A DNA stretch of 64,000 nt from Ewingella allii (GTDB taxonomy: Bacteria; Pseudomonadota; Gammaproteobacteria; Enterobacterales; Enterobacteriaceae): assembly GCF_044430645.1 (NCBI RefSeq), contig NZ_JAWUDN010000009.1, positions 158,006 to 222,005 of the forward strand. The letters are read 5' to 3'. Shown here in pieces: positions 8,586-16,989 of the stretch. Each line of letters opens with the position of its first letter. Positions within the stretch are counted from its first letter, which is position 1. A program made the translations under genes and the position numbers. The notes beneath the pieces are model-generated. The model saw only the letters and a program-made list of their open reading frames with translations. It was not told where the DNA came from and did not search any database.

Positions 8586-8876
8586 TTAAACGCGAACGAA
8601 GTCGATGTGAGCCAGTTTTGGCTTGAACGGGTGACGCTGTACAGCCTGAACTTTAACTTTGGTTTCTTTACCGTCGATAACCAGAGTAATAGCTTCAGAG
8701 TAGAACTCCGCTTTAACTTCCATGTTCTTAACAGAATCATGGTCCAGTTTGATAGAAACTGGAGCAGCTGAGCCACCGTAAACGATAGCTGGGAATTTGT
8801 TTTCTGTACGCAGGCGGCGGCTCGCACCTTTGCCCTGCTCTGCTTCTGGACGTACTTCTACATTGATAGTGAACAT
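8586..8876 (-). CDS. rplY: 50S ribosomal protein L25
   Basis: 96-residue 5S-rRNA-binding ribosomal protein L25 (E. coli 94), starting MFTINVEVRPE and ending HIDFVRV. The ATG at 8876 is chosen from the family start although the frame stays open 32 codons further. The conserved GKGASRRLR and NKFPAIVYGG blocks are present, and YSEAITLVIDG matches the central strand. It is the short enterobacterial form without the CTC domain. A strong terminator follows. Confidence 0.97.
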   Translation of the reverse strand: MFTINVEVRPEAEQGKGASRRLRTENKFPAIVYGGSAAPVSIKLDHDSVKNMEVKAEFYSEAITLVIDGKETKVKVQAVQRHPFKPKLAHIDFVRV

Positions 8877-9013
8877 GTATGTTTCTCTATATAAGAATGT
8901 TTGCCCCGCCACCTGCGACCGAGTGACGAGTTGAGTATTACAGCTTCCACGCGAGGCGAAAGCGGGCGGCATTATACCGGATTGTCATTAGGACTAAAAG
9001 GCCTATCTGGATG

Positions 9014-10789
9014 TTATCCGCGCAGCTCATTGGCCCGCCGATAGCGCCCCTGATAATCGAAAACTTTTTCGCGAATTTGCCAGAACTGGCCTTTCATCCG
9101 CGCTACCACAAAGTCGGGATGACGCAGCAATACCTGCTGGGCCACCACGTCTGCGGCGGTTTGCCACTCAAGCGGCACTCCCGGCGCGCGCTGATGTGGT
9201 CGCAGGAAGTTGTGCAAAAACGCCATGCGCTGGGCGGGTGTGCTTAAACGAAAACGCTCGGAGACGTCGGCACCGTCTTCATCGTAATAGGTGATTTTCA
9301 GCCATTCGCCTTTCTCATCGCGACCGTTTTCCAGATTCATGCCGCCGCAGCGCAGCACCAACGCATCTTTCAGGCGCAGTGCGGCTTTCAGCATGTCGTC
9401 CGGGTCGACCAGAATCTCCTGACACTGGTGACAGCGGCGCGCCGCAATGTCATTTTCTGCGCCGCAGTGCGGGCAACTTTTGAAGCGGAAGCGGAAATCG
9501 CACTGTTCTCGCTCCCCCTCGTCATCTTCTAACACGCCCTGACAGCGGCGGCCAAAGTGCTCGATAACCGTGCCGTCCTCGGTGGTTTTCCCCCAGAAGA
9601 TGTTGGCGAAACCGCAGGCAGGGCAGAAGACCTGCACCGGCTTGTTGTCGCTACCCGGCTTATGGCTGCCCACTTCAGGGGTGAAAATGTCGTGCGGGTT
9701 TCCGGCGTAATCCAAAATCAGGCAGTCGGTTTTGCCCGGCGAAAGCCGCAGCCCGCGGCCGACAATTTGCTGGTATAGGCTGACGGATTCGGTAGGGCGC
9801 AGAATGGCAATCAGGTCGACATGCGGCGCGTCGAAGCCGGTGGTCAGCACCGAAACGTTGACCAGAAAACGCAGTTGCTGCTGCTTGAATTGGTTGATCA
9901 GCCGGTCGCGCTCTATGGCAGGCGTCTGGGCGCTGATCAGCGCGGCTTGCCCGGCGGGCAGCAGGCCGTAGATTTCGCCCGCGTGTTCGACCGTCGAGGC
10001 AAAAATCATCACGCCTTTACGTTCGGCGGCGAACTCGACAATTTGGCTGATGATATGCGGCGTAATGCGCTTCTGCTGGCGCAGCTCGTCATTGAGGTCC
10101 GCCTCGCTAAACAGGCCGTTACTGTTGGCTTGCAGGCGGCTGAAATCGTAGCTGACCACCGGCATGTCCAGCCGCTCCGGCGGCACCAGAAAGCCGTTCT
10201 TAATCATGTAGCGCAGCGGCAATTCATAAATGCAGTCGCGGAATAGGCTGTCGGCGTCACCGCGCACCATGCCCTGATGGTGATACTGGTAAATCCAGCC
10301 TTTGCCCAGCCGATAAGGCGTGGCGGTCAGGCCCAGCAGGCGCAGGCGCGGGTTATTGCTGCGCAGATGATGAATAATTTGTTGATACTGGCTGTTTTCG
10401 TCGTCAGAAATTCGATGGCATTCGTCGATGATCAACAGGGAAAATTCGCCACCGAAGGCCGCCAGATTGGGCGCGACCGACTGCACGCTGCCAAACACCA
10501 CTTTGCCGCTGCTCTGTTTGATATTCAGCCCGGCGGCGAAAATGTCGGCTTCCATCCCGTAGGAGAGATATTTGGCGTGGTTTTGCGCCACAAGCTCTTT
10601 GACGTGCGCCAGTACCAACACGCGGCCACGGGCAACCCGCGCCAACTCGGCGATCACCAGACTTTTTCCCGCGCCGGTGGGTAAGACAATCACCGCCGGT
10701 TCGTCATGTTGGCGAAAATGACGCAGCGTGGCGTCAACGGCATCTTGTTGGTAGGGGCGAAGTGTAAAAGCAGTCACGTTAATCCACAC
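9014..10789 (-). CDS. radD: RadD (YejH), DEAD/H-box-like repair ATPase
   Basis: Superfamily 2 helicase-like ATPase that in E. coli aids RecA strand exchange and double-strand-break repair. It has the Q-like motif FTLRPYQQDAVDA, Walker A PTGAGKS, motif II IIDECHRI (DECH), motif III GLTATP, and motif VI QIVGRGLRLSPGK. A C-terminal zinc-ribbon region follows with CPACGF and CPHCG plus CHQC (about residues 390-460). 591 residues from GTG at 10789. A GTG at 10777 gives an N-terminus closer to E. coli and may be the true start. Single gene, divergent from rsuA across 319 bases. Confidence 0.94.
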   Translation of the reverse strand: MWINVTAFTLRPYQQDAVDATLRHFRQHDEPAVIVLPTGAGKSLVIAELARVARGRVLVLAHVKELVAQNHAKYLSYGMEADIFAAGLNIKQSSGKVVFGSVQSVAPNLAAFGGEFSLLIIDECHRISDDENSQYQQIIHHLRSNNPRLRLLGLTATPYRLGKGWIYQYHHQGMVRGDADSLFRDCIYELPLRYMIKNGFLVPPERLDMPVVSYDFSRLQANSNGLFSEADLNDELRQQKRITPHIISQIVEFAAERKGVMIFASTVEHAGEIYGLLPAGQAALISAQTPAIERDRLINQFKQQQLRFLVNVSVLTTGFDAPHVDLIAILRPTESVSLYQQIVGRGLRLSPGKTDCLILDYAGNPHDIFTPEVGSHKPGSDNKPVQVFCPACGFANIFWGKTTEDGTVIEHFGRRCQGVLEDDEGEREQCDFRFRFKSCPHCGAENDIAARRCHQCQEILVDPDDMLKAALRLKDALVLRCGGMNLENGRDEKGEWLKITYYDEDGADVSERFRLSTPAQRMAFLHNFLRPHQRAPGVPLEWQTAADVVAQQVLLRHPDFVVARMKGQFWQIREKVFDYQGRYRRANELRG

Positions 10790-11108
10790 AGGTTAGTACT
10801 GTAAATAAAGCCAGTTATGGAGTATGCCAACTTTTGGCATTGATGGCGATTATCTCTGCGTGCCGTGTTTTTGTTTCTCATTGATAAGGTTCTATGATGA
10901 TGCGGCAAGCACGGCTATACTGAATGTTCACATCGGCAGCCCGGCTGCCCCCGCGTAATTCTGGTCACGCTCTGCGATGACTAACGCTTTGCAAAGATAC
11001 GTACCGAATAACTCTCAACCCCGTCAGCAGCCTTTTGGTAGCGGCGGGGTGTTGTATTTTATCAGTAGAGCGGCCTGCGAGGTCGCCAAGAAAGGTTAGG
11101 CAGATTCA
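10790..11108. other. Divergent radD-rsuA intergenic region
   Basis: 319 bases with no credible gene. It must hold both promoters. One notable structure is CCCCG (11019-11023) pairing with CGGGG (11045-11049) around a GC-rich loop, about 60 bases before rsuA. It could be a leader hairpin or an attenuator, but there is no strong T run. No riboswitch was recognised. Confidence 0.4.
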
Positions 11109-11816
11109 ATGCGTCTCGATAAATTTTTAGCCCAGCAGCTGGGTGTAAGCCGCGCAATCGCGCTGCGCGAACTTCGTAACAAACGCGTGACCGTGGACGG
11201 CGAGATCGTCAAAACCGGTTCGCTAAAGCTGGACCCCCAGCAGCGCGTCGAATTCGACGGCAACGTGCTGGAGCAGATCACCGGTCCTCGCTACTTTATG
11301 CTCAACAAGCCGCAGGGTTATGTGTGCTCAACCGATGACCCCGATCATCCGACGGTGCTCTATTTCCTCGAAGAGCCGGTGGCTTACAAGCTGCATGCCG
11401 CAGGGCGTCTGGATATCGATACCACAGGTCTGGTCTTAATGACCGACGACGGCCAGTGGTCGCACCGCATTACCTCTCCGAAACATCATTGCGAGAAAAC
11501 CTATCTGGTAACCCTCGAACAGCCGCTGGCCGAAGATACCGCCGCGCAGTTCACCGCCGGTGTGCAATTGCACAATGAAGAGTCGCTGACCAAGCCAGCC
11601 GTGCTGGAGCAGTTGGAAGAGTGCGTCGTGCGCCTGACCATCAGCGAAGGCCGTTACCATCAGGTAAAACGCATGTTTGCCGCCGTGGGTAACCGCGTGG
11701 TGGAGCTGCACCGCGAACGCATTGGCGACATCGTGTTAGATGAAGATCTAGAGCCGGGCGAATACCGCCCATTAACAGAAGCAGAGATAGCCAGCGTAGA
11801 CGTTCCTGGCCGATAA
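11109..11816 (+). CDS. rsuA: 16S rRNA pseudouridine(516) synthase RsuA
   Basis: Makes pseudouridine at position 516 of 16S rRNA. The 235-residue protein begins MRLDKFLAQQLGVSRA with an S4-like RNA-binding domain (about 1-55). The catalytic domain follows with the family motif GRLDIDTTGLVL, where Asp of RLD is the catalytic residue, near residue 102. KTYLV and the basic GRYHQVKRMFAAVGNRV block near 180 are also present. Length and start match E. coli RsuA (231). A short MITE-like element and then bcr follow on the same strand. Confidence 0.96.
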   Translation: MRLDKFLAQQLGVSRAIALRELRNKRVTVDGEIVKTGSLKLDPQQRVEFDGNVLEQITGPRYFMLNKPQGYVCSTDDPDHPTVLYFLEEPVAYKLHAAGRLDIDTTGLVLMTDDGQWSHRITSPKHHCEKTYLVTLEQPLAEDTAAQFTAGVQLHNEESLTKPAVLEQLEECVVRLTISEGRYHQVKRMFAAVGNRVVELHRERIGDIVLDEDLEPGEYRPLTEAEIASVDVPGR

Positions 11817-11819
11817 ACC

Positions 11820-11902
11820 CGTCATCCTTCGCGCTGCAACGGCGTTGGCTGCCCTTGCTCACCCCGGTTGCCGCCTTGTTGCAACGCGAATGATTTAGGG
11901 TT
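11820..11902. repeat. Internally deleted MITE-like element
   Basis: About 83 bases between rsuA and bcr. The left part GTCATCCTTCGCGCTGCAAC (from 11821) and the right part GTTGCAACGCGAATGATT (from about 11878) are inverted matches and form one long stem. It shares GCGTTGGC and TTGCCGCCTTG with the 8382-8510 element but lacks the inner inverted section. Confidence 0.6.
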
Positions 11903-11951
11903 TGGCTCTGATAATTAATGATTTTTATGTCGTGAAAAGGAGCAGGTGAAC

Positions 11952-13160
11952 GTGGAAGAGAAACGGGTATCCCATGTGGGTTTGATCTTCATTTTGGGAT
12001 TGCTGTCGATGTTGATGCCGCTGGCTATCGACATGTATTTGCCAAGTATGCCGGTCATTGCCAAAGAGTTTGGCGTGCCAGCGGGCAGTGTGCAAATGAC
12101 CCTCAGCGCTTACACGCTGGGCTTTGCCGTTGGGCAGCTTTTCTACGGTCCGATGGCAGACAGCCTTGGTCGTAAGCCGGTTATCTTCTGGGGCGTGCTG
12201 GTCTTCGCGTTAGCGGCAGCGGCCTGCGCAATGGCGCAGTCGATTGAGCAACTGGTCCACATGCGTTTCCTGCACGGCCTGTCGGCTGCGGCGGCGAGCG
12301 TGGTGATCAACGCTCTGATGCGCGACATGTTCACCAAAGACGAGTTCTCCCGAATGATGTCTTTCGTGGTGCTGGTGATGACCGTCGCTCCGCTGCTGGC
12401 GCCTATGCTGGGTGGCTTGCTGATGGTGGTGTTTAGCTGGCACGCGATTTTCTGGGCGATGGCGATTGCCGCGCTGATCGCCGCGACGCTGGTGGGGGTC
12501 TATATCAAAGAGACGCTGCCGGTTGAGCGTCGGCAGAAATTCCGCCTGCGCACCAGCCTCGGCAACTTCGCCTCGCTGTTCCGCCACAAGCGCGTGCTGA
12601 GCTATATGCTGGCGAGCGGCTTCTCCTTCGCCGGGATGTTCTCCTTCCTTAGCGCCGGGCCTTTTGTCTATATCGAGCTGAACGGCGTTTCTCCACAGAA
12701 CTTTGGTTTCTACTTCGCCTTAAACGTGGTGGCGCTGGTGATCCTGACGGTGATCAACGGCCGCTATGTTCGCCGCAAAGGGGCGGAGTGGATGTTCCGC
12801 TTTGGGCTGATGGTGCAGTTCGTGATGGGGCTGTGGCTGGTGATTGTGTGCATCTTCAATCTGCCATTCTGGACGCTGGTTATCGGCGTGGCGGGGTATG
12901 TCGGGGTTATCGCCATGGTCACGTCGAATGCGATGGCGGTGATTATGGATGATTTCCCTCACATGGCGGGCACGGCGGCCTCTCTGGCGGGAACCCTGCG
13001 TTTCGGCACCGGGGCGTTAATCACCGCGCTGCTGGCGATGGTGCCTGCGCACAGCGCCTGGCCGATGACCATCAGTATGGCGTTCTGCGTGGCTATCGCC
13101 ATGATGCTCTACTTATATGCAAGTCGGCCGCTAAAAGCGGCCGTGGCGAAAGAGTCTTAA
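11952..13160 (+). CDS. bcr: Bcr, Bcr/CflA-family drug efflux MFS transporter
   Basis: Proton-driven inner-membrane exporter of bicyclomycin, also reported for sulfonamides, tetracycline and cysteine. 402 residues with 12 predicted helices. Family motifs include DMYLPSMPVIAKEFG in helix 1, motif A-like GPMADSLGRKPV between helices 2 and 3, and the near-identical stretch RVLSYMLASGFSFAGMF. Two GTG codons compete: 11946 leaves only 3 bases after AAGGAG (11937-11942), whereas 11952 leaves 9, so I chose 11952. In E. coli yejG follows bcr directly; here about 9.5 kb of ketogluconate genes lie between. Confidence 0.93.
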   Translation: MEEKRVSHVGLIFILGLLSMLMPLAIDMYLPSMPVIAKEFGVPAGSVQMTLSAYTLGFAVGQLFYGPMADSLGRKPVIFWGVLVFALAAAACAMAQSIEQLVHMRFLHGLSAAAASVVINALMRDMFTKDEFSRMMSFVVLVMTVAPLLAPMLGGLLMVVFSWHAIFWAMAIAALIAATLVGVYIKETLPVERRQKFRLRTSLGNFASLFRHKRVLSYMLASGFSFAGMFSFLSAGPFVYIELNGVSPQNFGFYFALNVVALVILTVINGRYVRRKGAEWMFRFGLMVQFVMGLWLVIVCIFNLPFWTLVIGVAGYVGVIAMVTSNAMAVIMDDFPHMAGTAASLAGTLRFGTGALITALLAMVPAHSAWPMTISMAFCVAIAMMLYLYASRPLKAAVAKES

Positions 13161-13170
13161 GTCACTTCCT

Positions 13171-13203
13171 CTGGCTCCCTCCCGATCTAGGGCAGGGAGC
13201 CAG
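13171..13203. terminator. Bidirectional terminator between bcr and the MFS gene
   Basis: CTGGCTCCCT (13171-13180) and AGGGAGCCAG (13194-13203) form a perfect 10-base stem between two convergent genes. T-rich sequence follows on the plus strand. Confidence 0.75.
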
Positions 13204-13212
13204 CTCCTCGTT

Positions 13213-14568
13213 TTATCCTGCAATCTGCGCATTCACGCTCTGGCTTTTACGCGACGCTTTGGCCCGCGCGTAGTCATCCGCCATCGCCTTGGCGCGAGCG
13301 CCGGGAACCAGCGCCATATCGCACTCTTTCGGCAGCGTCATGGTCACCAGCGCTGCAATCAGCAGTGAGGCAACCAGCGCGTAAATCGCCGTGCTTTGAC
13401 CATACAGGCCCACCAGCACGCCCACCAGATAAGGGCCGCAGAAGCCGCCGAGATTACCCAGACCGTTGATCACGCCGCGCGCGCTGCCCGCCACTTCTGG
13501 CGTGGTGACCTTGCTCGGGATGGTCCAGAAGGCGCTGGTGGCGGCCTGCAGGAAGAACCCGCTGCCGACCAAGAACCCGTAGGAAACCCAGATATTGCCG
13601 CTAGCCATCACCGACGCGGCCAGACAGGCGGCGAAGCCACACAGCGGCAGCACAATAAACATGCGGCGTTTGCCGGTTTTGTCGGAGAATACCGACATGG
13701 TCAAAATACCCAGCATGGTGCAGACGTAAGGGATGATTGCCAGCATGCCCACCGAGCTCATGTCGCCGCCGGTCAGGTTTTTCAAGATGGTTGGCAACCA
13801 CAGGGTGTAGCCGTAAATCCCGCTCTGGTAGAAGAAGTTAATGATGATCAGTTTGCGAATCGAGCCGTTGAGGAACACCTCTTTCAGCGGCGCGCGCTGC
13901 ACCGGGGCCAAGGCGCGCAGGGCTTCACGCTCGCGATTCAGCTCTGTTACCAAGTAGTCGCGTTCGCGCTCGGACAGCCATTTGGCTTCTTCCGGGCGGT
14001 CACTGATGGTGAACCACCAGAACAGCATCACCGCCAGCGACAGGCCACCTTCGATGATAAACAACCAGCGCCAGTCGAGGGCGTCAATAATCAGGCCGGA
14101 GAGCGGGGCGGTGATCATGCCGCCGAGCGGGGCAAACATCAGCACATAGGCGTTTGCACGCCCGCGCTCTTTATCCGGGAACCAGTTGCTGACCATGGTC
14201 AGCACTACCGGCAGCATCCCGCCTTCAGAGACACCCAGCGCGAAGCGCAGGAACAGCAGTTGATATTGGTTGGTGACCATGCCGGTCAGCACGGAAATTA
14301 CCGCCCACGCTACCAGTGACCAGGCAATAAATTTACGGCCGCTGCCGTGAACCGCAATGCTGCCGCCGGGCACCTGTAAGAACAGATAACCAATGAAGAA
14401 AATACCTGCCGCAAGACCGGCCATCGAGGCGGTAATACCTAATTCAGCATCCATGCCGCCGGGCATCGCAAAACTAATATTCACCCGATCCATAAAGGAG
14501 ATAATACAGGCGATTAATATTGGCGTGATGACGCGTAACCAACGGGCTTTAGGGATTTTATTATCCAT
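13213..14568 (-). CDS. MFS anion:cation symporter, probable (keto)aldonate importer
   Basis: 451-residue member of the ACS branch of the major facilitator superfamily (hexuronate, galactonate, glucarate, 2-ketogluconate carriers). Evidence is the SFMDRVNISFAMP motif in helix 1, GYLFLQVPGG in helix 2, SNWFPDKERGRANA between helices 4 and 5, and 12 hydrophobic segments. ATG at 14568 has GAGGTG six bases upstream; the frame also has a GTG three codons earlier. It is the second gene after a D-2-hydroxyacid dehydrogenase (129-base gap) under a GntR-type operator. Context suggests 2-ketogluconate or a related sugar acid (KguT-like role), but the substrate is inferred. Confidence 0.85.
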   Translation of the reverse strand: MDNKIPKARWLRVITPILIACIISFMDRVNISFAMPGGMDAELGITASMAGLAAGIFFIGYLFLQVPGGSIAVHGSGRKFIAWSLVAWAVISVLTGMVTNQYQLLFLRFALGVSEGGMLPVVLTMVSNWFPDKERGRANAYVLMFAPLGGMITAPLSGLIIDALDWRWLFIIEGGLSLAVMLFWWFTISDRPEEAKWLSERERDYLVTELNREREALRALAPVQRAPLKEVFLNGSIRKLIIINFFYQSGIYGYTLWLPTILKNLTGGDMSSVGMLAIIPYVCTMLGILTMSVFSDKTGKRRMFIVLPLCGFAACLAASVMASGNIWVSYGFLVGSGFFLQAATSAFWTIPSKVTTPEVAGSARGVINGLGNLGGFCGPYLVGVLVGLYGQSTAIYALVASLLIAALVTMTLPKECDMALVPGARAKAMADDYARAKASRKSQSVNAQIAG

Positions 14569-14697
14569 CGTTAACACCTCGGTTATACAGGGAATCTCTA
14601 CCGGTGATTTACATCACCGGCAAAGGGTCCATCAGTTCTTATATAAAGCGCTTTTATTAACGCCTTTTTTTAAGGTCATGGGGTGGGAGCAATATTT

Positions 14698-15621
14698 CTA
14701 ATCCAGATGTTTATGTAAATTGCTCAGGACTTTCTCACTCATTGCCTGACGTGTTTCATGGGTTGCGCTGCCCAAATGCGGCTGTAATACCACATTGTTC
14801 ATGGCAATTAATTCCTGTGGAACTTGAGGTTCTTCGGCAAATACGTCCAAACCCGCCCCAGCGATTTGTTTATCTGTTAATGCCTGAATTAAATCGCCTT
14901 GGTTAATCACGCTGCCGCGAGAAATATTGATCACCAGCGCGCTGTTTGGCAGGGCGTTAAATACCGATTTATCGATAATTCCGGCTGATTTCGGGCCACC
15001 GGAGACGGCGATAATTAACACATCGCTTTCGGCTGCCAGCTGCTTAACGTCCGGGTAGAAGGTGTAAGGAAGTTCAGGTTTCTTGTGGTTGCTGGCGTAA
15101 GCCACGGTCATGTCGAAGCCCAGCGCGCGGCGGGCAATGGCTTGACCAATCTGACCCATACCGAAAATCCCCACTCGTTTGCCGCTGACTTTGCTGGATA
15201 ATGGGAAACCGCCGTTTGGCCATTTACCGTCGCGAACAAACTGGTCGGCCTGACAAATATTGCGCGAAGTGGCGAGTAATAACGCCAAAGCCATATCGGC
15301 GACGTCGTCGGTTAATACCCCTTCGGTAATTTCGACGTGGATATTTTTATCGGCAGTATACTCTACATCAATGGCATCGGTGCCGACGCCAAATACCGAA
15401 ATAACCTTTAAGTCCGGCAGTAATTCCAGCACGCTATTTTTTGCGCCGAAATCCCCGCGCGTGACTAAGCCGACAATGCCTTTTCCTTTATTCGCCAGAA
15501 ATGAGTGCGGATCATCCTGTTCAAAATATTTCTCAACGGAAAACTGTTGTTCCAATTTTTCAGTCAGGCTATCCATTACCGGAGCCAGAATTAATACCCG
15601 CGCTTTATTCAGTGAAGTCAT
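14698..15621 (-). CDS. D-2-hydroxyacid dehydrogenase, probable 2-ketoaldonate reductase
   Basis: 307-residue NAD(P)-dependent D-isomer-specific 2-hydroxyacid dehydrogenase. Visible are the Rossmann motif GKRVGIFGMGQIGQAIARRA (about residues 147-166), the catalytic Arg in NISRGSVINQ, Glu in DVFAEEPQVP and His in LQPHLGSATHET. The family includes GhrB and TkrA, which reduce 2-keto-D-gluconate, 2,5-diketogluconate and hydroxypyruvate. The adjacent carrier, idnO homologue and flavo-cytochrome dehydrogenase make 2-ketogluconate reduction to gluconate the likely job (inference). First gene of its operon, with CRP-like and GntR-like sites 92-143 bases upstream. Confidence 0.85.
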   Translation of the reverse strand: MTSLNKARVLILAPVMDSLTEKLEQQFSVEKYFEQDDPHSFLANKGKGIVGLVTRGDFGAKNSVLELLPDLKVISVFGVGTDAIDVEYTADKNIHVEITEGVLTDDVADMALALLLATSRNICQADQFVRDGKWPNGGFPLSSKVSGKRVGIFGMGQIGQAIARRALGFDMTVAYASNHKKPELPYTFYPDVKQLAAESDVLIIAVSGGPKSAGIIDKSVFNALPNSALVINISRGSVINQGDLIQALTDKQIAGAGLDVFAEEPQVPQELIAMNNVVLQPHLGSATHETRQAMSEKVLSNLHKHLD

Positions 15622-15712
15622 GTCAGTTACCTGCTGCTATTCGGATTATCTTTAAAGTGACACTGCACTTCTCAGTTGATGCCCTAATAAAAGCATTTTC
15701 AGGAAACTATTT

Positions 15713-15728
15713 TGTGACTGAGGTCACG
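15713..15728. promoter_or_regulatory. CRP-like site upstream of the reductase/MFS operon
   Basis: TGTGA-ctgagg-TCACG matches TGTGA-N6-TCACA at 9 of 10 core positions. It lies 92 bases from the dehydrogenase start and close to a GntR-type operator, an arrangement known from E. coli gluconate genes. Confidence 0.65.
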
Positions 15729-15748
15729 TTGGATCATGTTAAAAAAGG

Positions 15749-15764
15749 ATGTTACTGGTAACGT
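15749..15764. promoter_or_regulatory. GntR/IdnR-type operator
   Basis: ATGTTACTGGTAACGT differs at two positions from the E. coli GntR/IdnR palindrome ATGTTACCGGTAACAT. It lies between the divergently usable ends of the 14698-15621 operon and the regulator gene. That regulator has the GntR-type recognition helix (TKMTVSRFLR), so self-contained control is likely. Confidence 0.7.
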
Positions 15765-15804
15765 GATCTGGGTTCCTCCCCGGCGAGGGGAGGATAAAGG
15801 GGAG

Positions 15805-16788
15805 TTAAATGGTGCCGCCGAGGGAGATGCGGTAATGCAGGTCGACGCGTTCAATGGTCGGCAGGTTTTTGATTTTTTTCAGTAATATCTCCGCTGCCAC
15901 TTTGCCCATTTCAAAACGCGGGGTGATGACGCTGGCCAGCAGCGGGGTGGTGGCGAGGCCAATATCCAGACCGTGGAAGCCGGAAATTGCCATCTGCTCG
16001 GGGATTTTGATCCCTTGTTTCAGACACTCTTGTAACACGCCCACCGCAATATCATCGTTAGTACATAACACTGCGTTAACCTCGGGGTAGAGCTGCTGCG
16101 CCAGCGCTAACATACCCGCGCCAATCGACACCGACGACACCCGGTTCGGCGTGATGTGCATTGGCTCCAGCCCGCGTTCTTGCATCGCCAGGCTGTAACC
16201 TTGGTAGCGTTTTTTGTCCCGCGCGTCGGACATCGAGCCGAAATAGACCACCTGCTGCTTGCCGCTCGCCAGCAGGGTGTTAGCCATATCATACCCGGCC
16301 TTAAAGTTGTCGAAACCCACCGCGATACGGCCATGAGTGTCATCGAGGTCCATCACCTGCGCGATAGGAATGGCGGCGGCATTCAGGTATTTGTCAGCTT
16401 TCAGGGTGTGTACTGAGTCAGTCAGGATTAGACCTGCCAGCTGGTAGGTCAGCAGATTGATAATATGCTCTTCTTCCCGTTCTTTGCTGTACTCATAGTT
16501 CACTACCAGCGTCTGATAGCCCTGCTGCGAAGTGACAGATTCGATGCCTGCCAGCAAATCGGAGAAAATCTGATTATTAAAAGAGGGCACCAGAATGCCA
16601 ATGCGTGGCGTTTTTTGCGGTCGTTCGACATCTTCCAGCGGGTAGCCCACCTCTTCCATGACTTTAGCAATGCGATCGCGCGTCTCGGGCGACACCTTCT
16701 CAGGGGTACGCAAAAAACGGCTGACGGTCATTTTGGTTACATCGGCGAGTAACGCGATATCTTGCAAGGTGACGCGCTGGTTTCTCAT
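15805..16788 (-). CDS. LacI-family regulator, GntR/IdnR type
   Basis: 327-residue LacI/GalR-family repressor. The helix-turn-helix (about residues 6-30, LQDIALLADVTKMTVSRFLR) shares its recognition-helix stretch with E. coli GntR and IdnR. The periplasmic-binding-protein-like sensor domain starts at PRIGILVPSFNNQIFSDLL and contains AISGFHGLDIG, also GntR-like. The ATG at 16788 starts MRNQRVTLQD; the frame runs 33 codons further without similarity. It is placed between the reductase/MFS operon and the divergent idnO-like operon and probably controls both in response to gluconate or a ketogluconate (inference). A matching operator lies at 15749-15764. Confidence 0.88.
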   Translation of the reverse strand: MRNQRVTLQDIALLADVTKMTVSRFLRTPEKVSPETRDRIAKVMEEVGYPLEDVERPQKTPRIGILVPSFNNQIFSDLLAGIESVTSQQGYQTLVVNYEYSKEREEEHIINLLTYQLAGLILTDSVHTLKADKYLNAAAIPIAQVMDLDDTHGRIAVGFDNFKAGYDMANTLLASGKQQVVYFGSMSDARDKKRYQGYSLAMQERGLEPMHITPNRVSSVSIGAGMLALAQQLYPEVNAVLCTNDDIAVGVLQECLKQGIKIPEQMAISGFHGLDIGLATTPLLASVITPRFEMGKVAAEILLKKIKNLPTIERVDLHYRISLGGTI

Positions 16789-16865
16789 CCGTGCAGGGTC
16801 CTGTAAGAAGAAAGAAGCATGATTATGCAGGAAACATGTTAGCAAAATGATAGCGATCACGCTTG

Positions 16866-16886
16866 TGGTAACAGAGTTTGTTAACA
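16866..16886. promoter_or_regulatory. Candidate operator palindrome, regulator-idnO intergenic
   Basis: TGGTAACA-gagtt-TGTTAACA is an inverted repeat with 7 of 8 matches in its arms, located between the divergent regulator and idnO genes. It contains GGTAAC/GTTAAC halves related to the GntR site but with wider spacing, so the binding protein is uncertain. Confidence 0.4.
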
Positions 16887-16894
16887 CGGAGCAC

Positions 16895-16910
16895 AGTGAT
16901 CTGCGTCACA
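16895..16910. promoter_or_regulatory. CRP-like site upstream of idnO homologue
   Basis: AGTGA-tctgcg-TCACA matches the CRP core at 9 of 10 positions. It lies 80 bases before the idnO start and 106 before the regulator start, so it could serve either promoter. Confidence 0.6.
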
Positions 16911-16989
16911 GTTTGCCCGCCGATAAACCGCTTAAGTGTGACATATCGAATTCCTCACTTTTACAGCTTATTTATAGACGGACGCCATC

